In this document: positions 22,600 through 33,360 of the stretch, in pieces | How the letters are laid out: each line of letters starts with the position of its first letter | How positions within the stretch are numbered: the first letter of the stretch is position 1 | Source of the DNA: Brachypterus glaber | Lineage: Eukaryota; Arthropoda; Insecta; Coleoptera; Kateretidae | Length of the DNA: 64,000 nucleotides | Direction: 5' to 3' | Assembly (NCBI GenBank): GCA_958510825.1 | Contig: OY294054.1 | Span: forward strand, 9,464,319 to 9,528,318 | The notes under the pieces: model-generated | Seen by the model: only the letters and a program-made list of their open reading frames with translations | Databases searched by the model: none | Told to the model about the DNA's origin: nothing | Position numbers and translations under genes: made by a program

Positions 22600-23601
22600 A
22601 CACAAGCCCACAAAAAAATTTTTTTTGTGAGTCTAGGATTCCAATATGATATTCCTATGTATTTTTACCCGCTGAAACCGAATCCGTAACCCGTTTAACC
22701 CCTACACGTGAGAATTTTGACATAACCTCAAAAAACACCCGAAAAACTACTGAAACCGCTAAAATCATCTACTCCATACCACTTTCACCCCCTTCATCCA
22801 AATTTGTAATTTCGTAACCCCATAATCCCCTCACCTCGAAATACCATTACTCCATAACCTCAAAACCCCGTAACCTCATTAAGTAGAAAAATCTGGTTCG
22901 GGAAAACAGAACAATTACGTGAAATTTTCTTGTAGAATATAGTTATGAATAAGCAACTGTATAAACCTAAAATCCCATCACACCTCCTAACCCCTTCACT
23001 CCGTAACCCCATATATTATAACCTCGTAACCCCATCATCCTATTCTGTGGAGAAATCCGGTTCTCAAAATCATAAGAGTTTTGTGAGTGAAGTCATGAGT
23101 CAAGGTCTACTTCATTATTTTTGTAACCGGACTTCTCCACAGAATAGGATAACGGGATTAAGGGGATATAGTATATAGGGTTACGAAGTGAAGGGATTTT
23201 GAGGTTATGGTGTTTGGGGGATTTTGGGGTTATAGAGTTACTTACCTATGACTATGTTCCACAAAAAAAACTGAAGAATGTTTTCTGTTTTCCCAAACTA
23301 GATTTTTCTACTTAATGAGGTTACGGGGTTTGGAGGTTATGCGGCTATGATATTATGAGGTTAGGGGATTATGGGTTTCTGGGGTTTTAGAATTAGCAAT
23401 TTGGGGACAGGGGGGGTGACAGTGGTATGGCATAGATGATTTTAGAGGTTTCAGTAGTTTTTCGGGTGTTTTTTGAGGTTATGTCAAAATCCTGACGTGT
23501 AGGGGTTAAACGGGTTGCGGATTCAGTTTCAGCGGGAAAAAATAATAGGAATATCATATTGGAATCCAAGACTCAGAAAAAAAAAACTGTGGGCCTGTGT
23601 T
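22600..23601. mobile_element. 1 kb foldback with GTAACCCC-like periodicity
   Basis: The ends read ACACAAGCCCACA and inverted TGTGGGCCTGTGT. The arms pair through 'gattccaatatgatattcct' and 'aacccgtttaacccctacac' and their complements. The arms carry irregular CCxxTAACCTC/GTAACCCC words, pyrimidine-rich on the left arm and purine-rich on the right, so each strand is half C-rich and half G-rich. The centre is near 23080, next to 'cctattctgtggagaa'. There is no transposase and the superfamily is unknown. Confidence 0.8.
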
Positions 23602-24787
23602 ATTAATCTGTAAAATAAGTACTTTCAAATGTTGAAAGAGAAACCTTAAATTCTTATCGTTAATTGATTTGAGTATAATCAATAATTTTAATTATTGGCG
23701 TAAAATGATTCCCATCGGTCCTTTCATGTGAATTTGCTCATGATAATGCCACAACAAAGTATGGAAGGCCATGCTTTGGCAAAGCAGCTTTGCGATGCCA
23801 CCAGAGCACAATGCAGGGGAAGTAAAGAATATTCTATTTATGATTTCCACTCGTGTGTAAATAATAATTTTCCCAATGCCCAAGCCATTTCAATTCGCAC
23901 CAAAATACGAACGGCATTTGTATTATTGTTATTATTTATACAATAGCAGACATAAGTTGTTGGTTCAACAATGTTGAATTATGATTTAATGGTGATAATT
24001 TTTGCAAATTCCTTCTAGTAGGTAAACCCCTAAGATTTTCTTAGAATTTCATTCAAAATTACCTGGAACAATATTGAAAATTACCTAAAAAAGGAAAAGA
24101 TAAGATTTCGGATTTCCTAGAGAGATCACCTCCAAGATTTCCTCCAATTTGTAAACCTGAATTCCCCAGCGGTTTACCCCTAGAGAATTTCTTATTATAA
24201 GAAAATGACACAAACTAAAATTAACCAATAATAGAGTTACGCGAGACTCGGATTTCAAAAAAATTTTATGCCACGAGAAAGGTACGTCGTGTAAATAGTT
24301 TTTTTTTTGTTGACTGCTTCAATTATTTTGTTTTATTGCTATATTATGTAAAAGATCCAACCATTTGGAATCAATCATTTTCAAACTGATGCAATAAACC
24401 TATGGTATTTAAATTTTTATTGTCAAATCATTTAACAAAACAATTAACTTTACTTTTTTGTGAATTGTCTGCTGGAAATATTTCGGCAACGGCACAACGC
24501 CGCTCATGTGCTGTTTGGAAACCGCGGAAAAAGCGCCTCGCTTTTTAAATTAGACACTTCTTATTTGTCAATGTCAGTACTTGATGTAGAATTAATTTGG
24601 TTATGACCAATCCCAAAAGCAAAAAAAAAAAATATTATTAAGATTTTACGTGATTCAAGTTTTAACCTGGTCTAAGTAAAATACGTATTCCACTTTAATC
24701 AAGCAAAAATTTGATTTAAGTACTTTATATACTTGCGGATATACAAAACTGTGAGCCACTTGATCTGAATATTACGTGATTTATTAG
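23602..24787. other. Mostly unique-looking spacer; small frame at 23728-23946
   Basis: The 72-codon frame is less A+T-rich than its flanks and not visibly part of any repeat here. Its sequence (for example 'QLCDATRAQCRGSKEYSIYD') matches no domain I recognise and there are no supporting splice or promoter signals. At 24665-24740 there is a short block shared with 43028-43110 ('gtctaagtaa', 'atttgatttaagta'). Confidence 0.3.
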
Positions 24788-25027
24788 CACAGTAAAAAGT
24801 AAACTGAATATTCAGTTACAAATGGATAGGAAATTGGAAGTTATTATCCTATACAATTGTACTTTAATTTTTGTTAAAAAACGCAACATTTCATGTCCGT
24901 CCTTTAATATTAAAGTAAGTGACTTTAGAACTGTAGTGGTTTTAACAAAAATTAAAGTACATTTGTAATGGATCATAACTTCCTATCTATTTGTAACTTT
25001 TTAATATTCAGTTTAATTTTTACAGTG
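24788..25027. mobile_element. Small foldback MITE (copy 2 of 2)
   Basis: The termini are CACAGTAAAAAGTAAACTGA and the inverted TTTACAGTG. The arms pair through 'caaatggataggaa' and 'taaagtacatttgtaatgga'. It matches 3810-4020 along its whole length. About 240 bp, no coding capacity. Confidence 0.8.
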
Positions 25028-25351
25028 AATCATTTCTATGGTTGTATACAACATGCTGCTTTAAAAAAAAACTAAATATTATTAAATCTACACTGAAAAA
25101 AAAAGGATTTAAAACACAAACGAAGCAAAAACGTAAAAAATCTGATATATATTAAACTGTAAAATTTATGGATCATTAAATATTTTCAAAGTTATGACTC
25201 CAAGTGTATATTAGGCATGTGTCTAATGCAACATTTAATATGTTTTCAAACGTTATATTGTGACAAACGGAACAGTTGCGGTAATCATTTTTGGCATGAT
25301 AGGTTAAATAGCCTTTTCAAAAATACTCATTCGTGAAGTAAACATAAATAT

Positions 25352-25500
25352 ACAGAGTGATTCTGAAAAAAATTATAAAATTTTAAGGGGTCACTCAACA
25401 TCAAAAAATAAAGTTCCTATAAAGGTTGGTTAGAAAATGAGCCATAAGGAAGCTACGGCCCTCCTAAGGGTATGTCTAAAAAAAATTTTTTTATTGCAGA
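25352..25500 (+). mobile_element. Left end of a CAGGGTGATTC-type repeat
   Basis: 'TATACAGAGTGATTCTGAAA' followed by 'aaagttcctataaaggttgg' and 'gccataaggaagctacggcc' resembles the left arms at 55989 and 58925. A TA precedes the terminus, so a mariner-like origin is plausible. No right end was found. Confidence 0.4.
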
Positions 25501-25559
25501 GTGTGCAACCCTAACGAATTTTTGCACATGCCTTAACATTTTTTTTTTTTAAATGTCAG

Positions 25560-25880
25560 ATTTCAGTTGTGATTATAATTTACCTTTTTCGCCGTGCAAA
25601 CACCTTTTTGGCCTTTTTCCTGCTGTTCTTCGCGCAAATACCTATTTTATCGTGCGAATACCTTTTTTTGTCATTCATTTAAATTTTTGTTGTTAATTTA
25701 CGATTTTTGTCGTTCATTTACCGTTTTTGTCTTTCATTTACCTTTTTTGTCGTTTATTTACTTTTTTTGTTGTTCGATTAATTTTTTTTCCATGTTAAAT
25801 ACTTTTTTGTCGTTATCAAGACTCTTTTATCGTGCGGTTTACTGCAAATCATATGGTAACCGTTCGGCTTCATAAATAGT
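25560..25880 (+). repeat. Minisatellite-bearing dispersed element (copy 2)
   Basis: About ten degenerate units of roughly 20 bases, TTTACCTTTTTTGTCGTTCA-like, end at 'gtgcggtttactgcaa'. The copy at 10734-11040 shows the same unit types and the same terminal string. The 93-codon frame here is a product of the repeat. Confidence 0.65.
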
Positions 25881-26133
25881 AGGTACGCATTTCTCAAATA
25901 TTTCGGCATCGATACCACGCGAGTTTAGACAATTAAGCCGAGTGTGGATCTGCCAGTTGATCCTTTTTGCCCGTACCACGGTAATTAAGTTACTTCGTAA
26001 TATACTATTAAGTAGAGGTCAATACGTTTACAGGAATTCAACGCATTTGCATGTACCTGCAACAATTCAATTTGGTCAATATATTATTTATCGAACAGAA
26101 ATCTTTTCAGGAAAAGAAAAACCAGTAATAATT

Positions 26134-27335
26134 AGTATATTACATAACTAGTGTGGAAAGTGACATTTTTCACGTGAGTGGGAAGGTTTACGAACTAGCC
26201 GTCATGCGAGTGAGGAAACCCCACGAGTGTAAGAAATACACTTTCCAACGAGTTATGTACACTATTTTTCCTACGATCTCGAAAAAATATAAAGTTTCTT
26301 AATTTAATATTTTCTAATTTTTATTATTTATTTCGAGAATTTTTGAGAAAAGCAAAGCACAAAATAGCATACAAATTTATATATAGTTTTGTTCGTTGGG
26401 ACTGCACTTTCTTGCACTGACATACACATTTCAACCAACCAAATAAGTACTGAATTTGTTAGTTAATTTTTAAACATGACAAAGAAGGTGTTCAACTGTA
26501 AAGTGCAGAAGTGCAGGAACCAACGAACATACCTACCTTATGTATGTCAAACAGGAAATATGATTTTTATTTACCTTTTTCTTGGTTTTATATTTATTAC
26601 AATATATAGTTTGACGCATGATCTGTGGCTACGGGAAATATGTAATAATGTATTAGCTGTTTAATAGGTTGCCTACAAGCGCAAATCAAGGCAAACTTGA
26701 CAGTTTGCTAAGGGCAAACTTGACAGTTTGCTAAGTCAGTTAGATTTATGTGGATATGCTGCCATATAACACAATAAAACTGTACTGTTTTACATTTCAT
26801 AAGGAAAAGACCGTGTATTTTGATGTTGTTTATAAAGGTAACTAAATCACAAATTAAATAATTATTATAAAATCTAGATATTAATAAAACATCTCAATTA
26901 AAAAGTTATATTGGTCAAAATAGTAAGGTTATAATTATAGTTTTTATTTTTGACATGAAAAACAGAAATATTTGGATTGAAAACATAAAAGGTATCAAAA
27001 AAGGCTGTCATGAAAGTTGGAAAATGGCAAATAGAACGAGGTGAGTTAAATTCGTAGAATTTACAATGTAAATATCTATATAAAATTAGGCAAACCTACA
27101 TACATATATATTAAACTAGGGTGAAAAATATCAAACTAGTGTGATATAAGGCGTTTTCTAAAGAACAAAAGAGTGTGTTAAATGCCATTTTCAAAGGGGT
27201 CGTAGAAAATAGTATATTACCTAACAAACTAAGAAAGTGAGTCATTTCGTAACGAGTTTCATATAGAGTTTATAGCAAACGAGCGAGGAAATTGAACTTC
27301 CTTGGCGAGTTAGGTACACTATTTTTCCTACGCCC
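26134..27335. mobile_element. Hairpin-bounded element (fuller copy)
   Basis: A hairpin at 26134-26275 (TAGTATATTACATAACTAG ... GAGTTATGTACACTATTTTT) opens the element and a related hairpin at 27200-27335 (AGTATATTACCTAAC ... GTTAGGTACACTATTTTT) closes it, both in the same orientation. The block 26920-27190 matches 54340-54640 closely, so this is a dispersed family. A 62-codon frame (26476-26664) is absent from the second copy because of a deletion. A duplicated GCAAACTtgacAGTTTGC mini-hairpin lies at about 26693-26733. The superfamily is unknown. Confidence 0.6.
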
Positions 27336-27914
27336 CTCCCTCCAAAAAGATAGTTTTTGTTTGGATATAGGTACCAAATTTCATCAAATTTTATCAAATT
27401 TAACCCGTCACTCCTACCTCCCTTGCCAGTGATTCGACGAATGCGACGAATCAAGTTATACTGTTTATTGCAGACGAAAGTTCCTAAGAAAAGAAAATAA
27501 AAAATATTGAAAGAAATATTAGGCCATATCCCGAAATAATAACAATGTGGCAAAACTTTCATTCTCTGATATTCTTTCCTTATCTCGTACGAGAAACTAA
27601 ATTTAATTTTGGTGAATCTATCCATACACTAAAAAAAGTATGAAAGAATATTTTTTTAAAAAGAAGGGAATGTTGAAAGAGTATTATTGACTATAATTTA
27701 TAGTCAATATTAGTTGCCTTAGAAAAGGTAATCCGCATTATGTTACTTACTTTAAAAACCACAAATAATGGCCTATTAAAAAACTAGTTTCATAAGGTTT
27801 TATATTAAAAAAATTCTTCGTTATTGTAAAGAATTTTGTATGTGACTAGAATTATACGTCAAAATGACATTAATAATGAAACTTAAAAAAATTCTGTTAA
27901 TTTTAGATAGTTTT
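27336..27914. other. Spacer, nothing recognised
   Basis: A long minus-strand frame (27242-27625) overlaps the closing hairpin and is A+T-rich low-complexity sequence. 'gactataatttatagtc' near 27690 is a short palindrome. Confidence 0.3.
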
Positions 27915-28240
27915 TGTTACATTACACTCTACACATCGCGCAAGCGCTAGAAAAGTATAATACGGTAGTTTTCAATTTTCCGAAATCGTCAAAAAAGCAT
28001 TAGACAAAACAATCTTGGGTAAAAATAAAAAAATTAGTAACTTAAAAAAAACCGTCTGTCTGTCCGTCCGTCCGTCTGCCCAATGTCAAGTTTTTTGTAA
28101 GCAGGATAACCCAAGAACGAATTATCAGAACGACTTAAAATTTTCAGGAAAAATCAAGTTCTATAAAAGAAAGACCCTTATTGTTTTTTTAAAATAATCC
28201 CCCCAAAAACAAAAAAAAAATATTGGTAGTTGAAGTTTTA
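27915..28240 (+). repeat. (GTCY)n-core element
   Basis: The order is a GCGCaaGCGC hairpin near 27939, 'tataatacggtagttttcaa', 'gacaaaacaatcttggg', CTGTCTGTCCGTCCGTCCG from about 28054, then 'ggataacccaagaacga', 'cgacttaaaattttcagg' and 'aataatcccc'. It matches 33023-33360 nearly throughout. A possible DINE-1/mini-me relative, by analogy of the core. Confidence 0.65.
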
Positions 28241-28960
28241 CAAGAAAAATTATTTTTATTAAGAAGAGCAATACTATTAATTAAAATATATATAATTAAA
28301 AAAAATAAGAAGTTATAGAATTTAAAAAAATATAAGGATAAAGTCCAAATATTTTAAAAAGATTATTTTGTTAAATAGAAATATTCTGACCAATTAAAAA
28401 AAAAAACATAAAAATAGAGGTCCCCGAACGACTATAAACGAATCAACTAAACTAAACTAAACTATACTAAACTAGAAGGAAAAGTCCGACAAACTCTAAA
28501 TTGTAATAAGGTAATAAAGTGAACCAAAGATTCGTTCATAAATTTTTGTGAAAGAACCTTTGGTTCACTTTGTCCCTAGTTATTCACTTAATCCCGGTTG
28601 ACGGTACCCGATTAACTATAAATTACATCTAGTTGCCAATTACTGTCCCTGAGAATGTCTTTGGTATAAGAACGAAAACAGAATCTACTCATATTTTCTG
28701 GCAGCAAAAATTTATTTTTTTAGTGTATAAAGATATGAGTTGATATTAAAGGACACATACAATATATAATAACTATACTGTAAATTAAAAATGATTTTTT
28801 GTCTATTTATATCACGTATTTCTGAAGAATTCCCATCCTGGGTATTACAAAGGGCAGGTAAAGTTATATTCATCTTTTGATCTCAAAAAAATATAGCACT
28901 TCCATTGTATCATATAAAATTTAAATTCTCATATCTTATATGCCCATAGGGTTGTCCATT
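28241..28960. other. A+T-rich spacer with a hairpin and a LINE-tail-like scrap
   Basis: At 28516-28572 AAAGTGAACCAAAG pairs with CTTTGGTTCACTTT across a loop of about 25 bases. At 28440-28475 (ACTAAACTAA)n-like repeats follow 'gaggtccccgaacga', recalling the tail of the LINE ending at 18100. Otherwise nothing was recognised. Confidence 0.4.
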
Positions 28961-28966
28961 TTAGTC

Positions 28967-29060
28967 AGGGCCGGATTAGGATTCAAAACAGGCCTTAGAA
29001 TTTAAAAAAAATAAAAAAGTGGCCGTTTTCAATTATCATGATAACTGCAGTTACCAAGTT
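28967..29060 (+). mobile_element. Solitary hAT-like terminus
   Basis: CAGGGCCGGATTAGGATTC looks like a hAT left end. No inverted partner or 8-bp duplication was found, so the length is arbitrary. Confidence 0.3.
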
Positions 29061-29194
29061 CCGATTCCATATTAGCTAATAATAGCCAATAGCATGGGGC
29101 GGTAAAAAAACTTTGGTTGTATAAAAAAAATAGTCAATGTTTTTTTTTTACTTTTCTTGGGCTTTTTGAAATCTTCAATACAAACAATAGGTCT

Positions 29195-29590
29195 TTAGTT
29201 CTGTCTGTCTGTCTATCTGTCTGTACTGTGTATCTGTATCCATATTTTTATAATAACTATCAACAAACGATTTTTGCATAATGTTTCTCATACAAAGGAG
29301 AAAAAATTGATCAGATTTTTAACTTGACCAAACAACAATTTTTCTTATTTTGCATTCACCTTTTGAAAATTTTCAAAATTTCGGAAAGCCTTGTATTCGT
29401 GCAAAATTTTTCGAATTTTCTTTGCGTATTTTTGCGTTTTGACGTTTTATGCCGATATAAATCAATTTTAAGCAAAAAAAAAAAATGTCGGTCGGTTCTG
29501 TCCGGGAAATCTTGTAAGCACGATAAATTTAAAACGATTTAAGCTAGAGACTTGAAATTTGGCATACAGGTATGTTACCAAAAGTTCTCG
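29195..29590 (+). repeat. Two (GTCY)n-core element remnants
   Basis: CTGTCTGTCTGTCTATCTG at about 29200 and GTCGGTCGGTTCTGTCCGGG at about 29488 are GTCY runs. The second is followed by 'gtaagcacgata' and 'gagacttgaaatttggcata', the conserved post-core block. The upstream hairpin ends are not recognisable. Confidence 0.5.
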
Positions 29591-29599
29591 CTCAGGATT

Positions 29600-30440
29600 A
29601 TTTTTGGTAAATATTGGGGTGCAAATAGGGAAAAATTTGAAAATTGCTATATAGGGGTTTTCAAGGTTGCTGAAATTGAATCTGATAATAAAAAAAATCT
29701 AACTCCACCCCCGCAGGGGTGAGGGGGTAAATATTTTTAAATATTTTCAATATTTTCGTCAAAATTGGTATATAGGGGTTTTTAGGGTCGACGAATATGA
29801 ATCTGATAATATTTTTTTTCTAATTTCATCCCCTGAGGGGTTTTATTTGTTTATTTTTTAACCTCGTACTATTCTACTTAATTAAGCATCCCCTAAGTCC
29901 AGGACTTGTGTGGGCTAGTAGTAGAGGGAACCACCGGCTTTAATTGACTTTCGAACCAATATATCTAGGGGTGGGGGTAGTTTTCGTGAAAATTGGTATA
30001 TTGGGGTTTTTAAGGTTGCTGAAAGTGAATCTGATAATAAAAAAAATCAAAATCCACTTCCTGAGGGGTGGTGGGTATTTTCGTAAAAATTGGTATATTG
30101 GGATTTTGAGGTTGCTGAAAGTGAATCTGATAATAAAAAAATTCTTACTTCGCCCCCTGAGGGCAGGGGGTAGTTTTCTGAAAAATTATATATTGGGGTT
30201 TTTGAGGTCGCGAAAACTAAATCTTATAATTCAATTTTTCTAATTTCACCCCCTGCGGGTTGAGGGTAGTTTTTGTGAAAATTAGTATATTGGGCTTTTT
30301 AAGGTTGCTGAAAGAGAATCTAATAATAAAAAAAACTAACTCCACCCTCAAAGGGGCGGGGGTTAGTTTTCGTGAAGACTGGTATATTTTTAAGGTTGCT
30401 AAAAGAAAATCTAATGATAAAAAATCCATTTTACGCGCGG
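29600..30440 (+). repeat. ~96-bp tandem repeat, split by a SINE
   Basis: About seven units share 'tggtatattggggttttt', 'aaggttgctgaaagtgaatc', 'tgataataaaaaaa' and a 'ccccctgaggg' block. In the right part the unit length is about 95-97 bases. Because 96 is divisible by three, frames run through several units (29944-30243, 30217-30429). A SINE fragment interrupts it at 29858-29960. Confidence 0.85.
29858..29960 (-). mobile_element. SINE 3' half inserted in the satellite
   Basis: 'aacctcgtactattctactt', 'gcatcccctaagtccaggac' and 'gtagagggaaccaccggc' are the complement of the 3' half of the SINE at 49341-49610. It is 5'-truncated and lies inside the 96-bp array, so it is younger than the array. 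Confidence 0.8.
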
Positions 30441-30920
30441 AGGTTTAAAATGGAAAGCTCTTTTACTGGGCAGTCTATTTTTATATGAAACATTTGTACC
30501 TAATTTCATTTGAATTTGAACACCCCTGTATAACTTCGTTACCTTCAATGATATGACAATATTTTACGTATTTCCTATCAACGAATTATAATGCATTTAT
30601 TTACTATTTTAAATAACAGGAAATGCAAACATGATATTTTGTTCGACTTGAATACAAATCTACATAGGCTTAAACCAAGAAGGACCTTGGTTTGTCGGAA
30701 TGAAGTTTGTAGTTTATAGGAAGTTTTCACGTTTTCACGCAACACGTTATGTTAATAAATAGAATAGTTTTTTATGTAAACTTTGGCACACGGATCTGTA
30801 ACAGTCAAAGGAATGTGGCAGAAAATTAAATTCGGAAATACGAGGAAACCTCGAATATCCAAAAATCTAAAAAAATATTTTAATAAATTAACTACCTTTA
30901 AGGATACAATAAATATAATA
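30441..30920. other. Spacer
   Basis: Nothing recognised. The 77-codon frame at 30783-31016 crosses the MITE border and is not a gene. Confidence 0.3.
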
Positions 30921-31651
30921 CAGTGCGGTCCAAAAGTCACCCCCCCCCCCCTCTTAACTTTTGAACGAGTTGAGATATCGATTTCAAATTTAGAACTCTT
31001 AAATAAGACAACTTAAACTATCTTTAAGCATATATTTGATACTTTTATCTCTTAAAATGTGAGCAGGGGGGCATAGGGGGAAATTTTTTTAAATGGAAAG
31101 GGAGGTCGTGTGATACATCATTTTAAAGCCTTTAAAATTCTCTATATAACCATATATTTTTAAAAATTTTAAACATGTTTTTTAAGGTTTTGGTTTTTCA
31201 GTTTTCTGTGCTAAAAAATAAATTTTTAAGTTTTTTTTTGTTAATTTTTATTTATGTCAACTAAAATTAGTTTAAAAGTATAATTTACTTTTTTTTTCAT
31301 TATAAAATTAGCCATTTTTAAAAAATTGTTTGGATTTTTTAGAGAAATTTTGACAAAAATACCCATTTTCAACCCAATTTTAAACCCAAAAAAAAATGTT
31401 TAAAAAAAATAAAAAATATACAGTTAAATGGAAAATTTTATAATCTTTAAAATAATGTATCACACGACCCCCCTTTCCATTTAAAAAAATGTGCTCCCAT
31501 GCCCCCCTGCCCACATTTTAAGAGCTGAAAGTATTAAATATATGCTAAAAGATAGTTTAAGTTGTCTTATTTAAAAGTTCCAAATTTGAAGTCGATATCT
31601 CAACTGGTTCAAAAGTTAAGAGGGGGGGGGGGTGACTGTTGGACCGTTCTG
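30921..31651. mobile_element. Tc1/mariner-like foldback MITE (copy A)
   Basis: TA then CAGTGCGGTCCAAAAGTCAC, a C-run and 'ttaacttttgaac' begin the left arm. The right arm is the complement, ending GGACCGTTCTG then TA. The arms pair almost to the centre near 31270, making a 731-bp hairpin. The same element stands at 45974-46680. CAGTG ends and TA duplication support the superfamily; no transposase is encoded. Confidence 0.85.
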
Positions 31652-32779
31652 TATATTTATTAGATAACAGTTTTTATTTTAAATCTATTCTACAGTATCT
31701 TTAGGTTAAATTTTCTGTGAAATTTATTTCACTGTTTTAGATCCGTGTGGCAAACTATATATACAGGTTGTTAACTTTCCTACAGTCATTATTTTGAAAA
31801 CTGTAAGAGATATCAAAAAGCACGTAAATTAGATATTTTTAGTAATATTTCTATTTATGTAATCGGTAAGGTTCTAAATCTCACCCCCTAACCCCCAGCA
31901 ACCCCAAATTAAATAAATTAAAATAATTTCAAAAAATTAAAAAAGTTATATTGAAAAAAATCTTATACTCGAAAAATAAAGGTAATTTAAGTGTCTAATT
32001 GGCCAAACTCCAACATTCATTATATCCACATGACATAAAATGCTCAAAATTAACACCATTTTCAACTATGCATTATGACATTAATTTTCTTCTGCAAGCT
32101 GCATATACCATATCTGGATTAATAGTTTCACAAGCATTACTAATGCGTGTCTTTAAGTCCTCTAGGTCAGTTGGTTATGTTTGGTAAACTATTCCAAAGT
32201 CAAAAATTGCCAAATTTTTGGTTACGTAATACTTAAACGTTCCCTTGCCCCTGCGCCCAAAAATATAAAATATACACCAAACATGGGTTATGCTATTTAC
32301 GGAGTCCCAATTTTAAGTTGATATCTTAAGCAGTACAAAAATTAAAAGGGATGCGGATTTTAGACTCGTACTCTATGACAAATTTCCGACGTCAAACAAG
32401 GTCATCTTCTGGCGTAAGTACACAATATTAAATTCATACATAAAATGACGAAAAAAAGATATGTCTGGGGAAAAATTTTGAATACCCATAGAGGGACGAT
32501 GAAAAGATTTAGTTCTGATTTGCTTTACAAAACCATATAGATGGTGAGAATATGACCTTCCGTTAAAACATACACTTAGAAACTTTCAAAGTAAAAAGTT
32601 GCAACAAATTACTGAGAAATTTTACACATTATTTGTGTAAAGAATTTAACAATTTTAAATTATTATCAACCCTGCACTTAATAAATAACTAATTGCTAGA
32701 TTTTTTTGGAAATGCACGGCAATGCACAATTTTCTAAATGACTAAATTATACATATACATGTATATGTATGTTTTATCT
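31652..32779. other. Spacer with decayed MITE ends
   Basis: At 32222-32245 'gttacgtaatacttaaacg' then 'ttccctt' repeats the end found at 44705 and 61030. At about 32320-32374 'agtacaaaaattaaaaggg' followed by 'agactcgtactc' and TA looks like the right end of a mariner-like element related to 1056. Their partners were not found. A 62-codon frame at 31999 is unassigned. Confidence 0.4.
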
Positions 32780-33010
32780 GCTTGGTAAAACTTGCAACAC
32801 TAAAAAAAGATCTAGTTATGATAACCAGATCAACAGTTAAGTACATATAATAAACAAACAAAAAATAATCAACATTTTTTTTGCTTGCTGCAACCAGAAA
32901 TCTGGTAAGGGCAACAAGACCAATTGTTGTGCTTACCAGATCTTTAACTAACTTTTTTTTTACCACAACATTTTTGTTGTTGTCCTTACCAGGTTTCTTT
33001 TGTAGCAACC
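32780..33010. repeat. Cluster of TCTGGTAA/TTACCAGA inverted repeats
   Basis: 'tctggtaagggcaacaagac' faces 'gttgtgcttaccaga', then 'accacaacatttttgttgtt' faces a further 'ccttaccagg'. Several overlapping stems of 8-16 base pairs are possible within 120 bases. An earlier pair reads 'gttatgataaccagatc'. The frame on the minus strand follows from this structure. Confidence 0.5.
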
Positions 33011-33022
33011 AGAAAAATAGTA

Positions 33023-33360
33023 CCTTATTATGTTATTCACAGCGCCAGCGCTAAAATAATATTATACGTTAGTTTCGAATTTTCAATAATTTCAAAAACG
33101 TCATAGACAAAAAATTCTTGGATATAAATTTGGACTTTTTGAAAAAAAAGCAACTTTTTTTTTTCAAATGTCCGTCTGTCCGTCCGTCCGTCCGTCTGTC
33201 TGATGTCACGATTTTTGTAAACACGATAACTCAAGAACGAATAATCCGATCGTATTGAAAATTTCAGGAAAAATCAAGTTACATGAGGGGAAGATCCCTA
33301 TTTTTTTTAAAGTAATCCCCAAAAAAAAAGTTATGGGGGTCAAACTTAAAAGTTATGGGG
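33023..33360 (+). repeat. (GTCY)n-core element
   Basis: A hairpin AGCGCcaGCGCT with 'ttattatgttattcac' outside begins it. Then come 'acgttagtttcgaatttt', 'gtcatagacaaaaaattctt', GTCCGTCTGTCCGTCCGTCC, 'acgataactcaagaacgaat', 'attgaaaatttcagga' and 'gggaagatccct'. It is the most complete member of the family in the window and the best query for finding others. Confidence 0.7.

Noticed and set aside
22600..23601. Telomeric repeat array
   Set aside because: GTAACCCC words are irregular and arranged in a palindrome; no run of TTAGG or a similar telomere unit.
26476..26664. THAP-like zinc finger start (MTKKVFNCKVQKC)
   Set aside because: Only two cysteines fit; the rest of the frame is hydrophobic A+T-rich sequence and the other copy lacks it.
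27242..27625. 127-codon minus-strand frame
   Set aside because: Overlaps the closing hairpin of a mobile element and is biased, low-complexity sequence.
29944..30429. Frames of 70-99 codons on both strands
   Set aside because: Produced by the 96-bp tandem repeat, whose length keeps the frame open.
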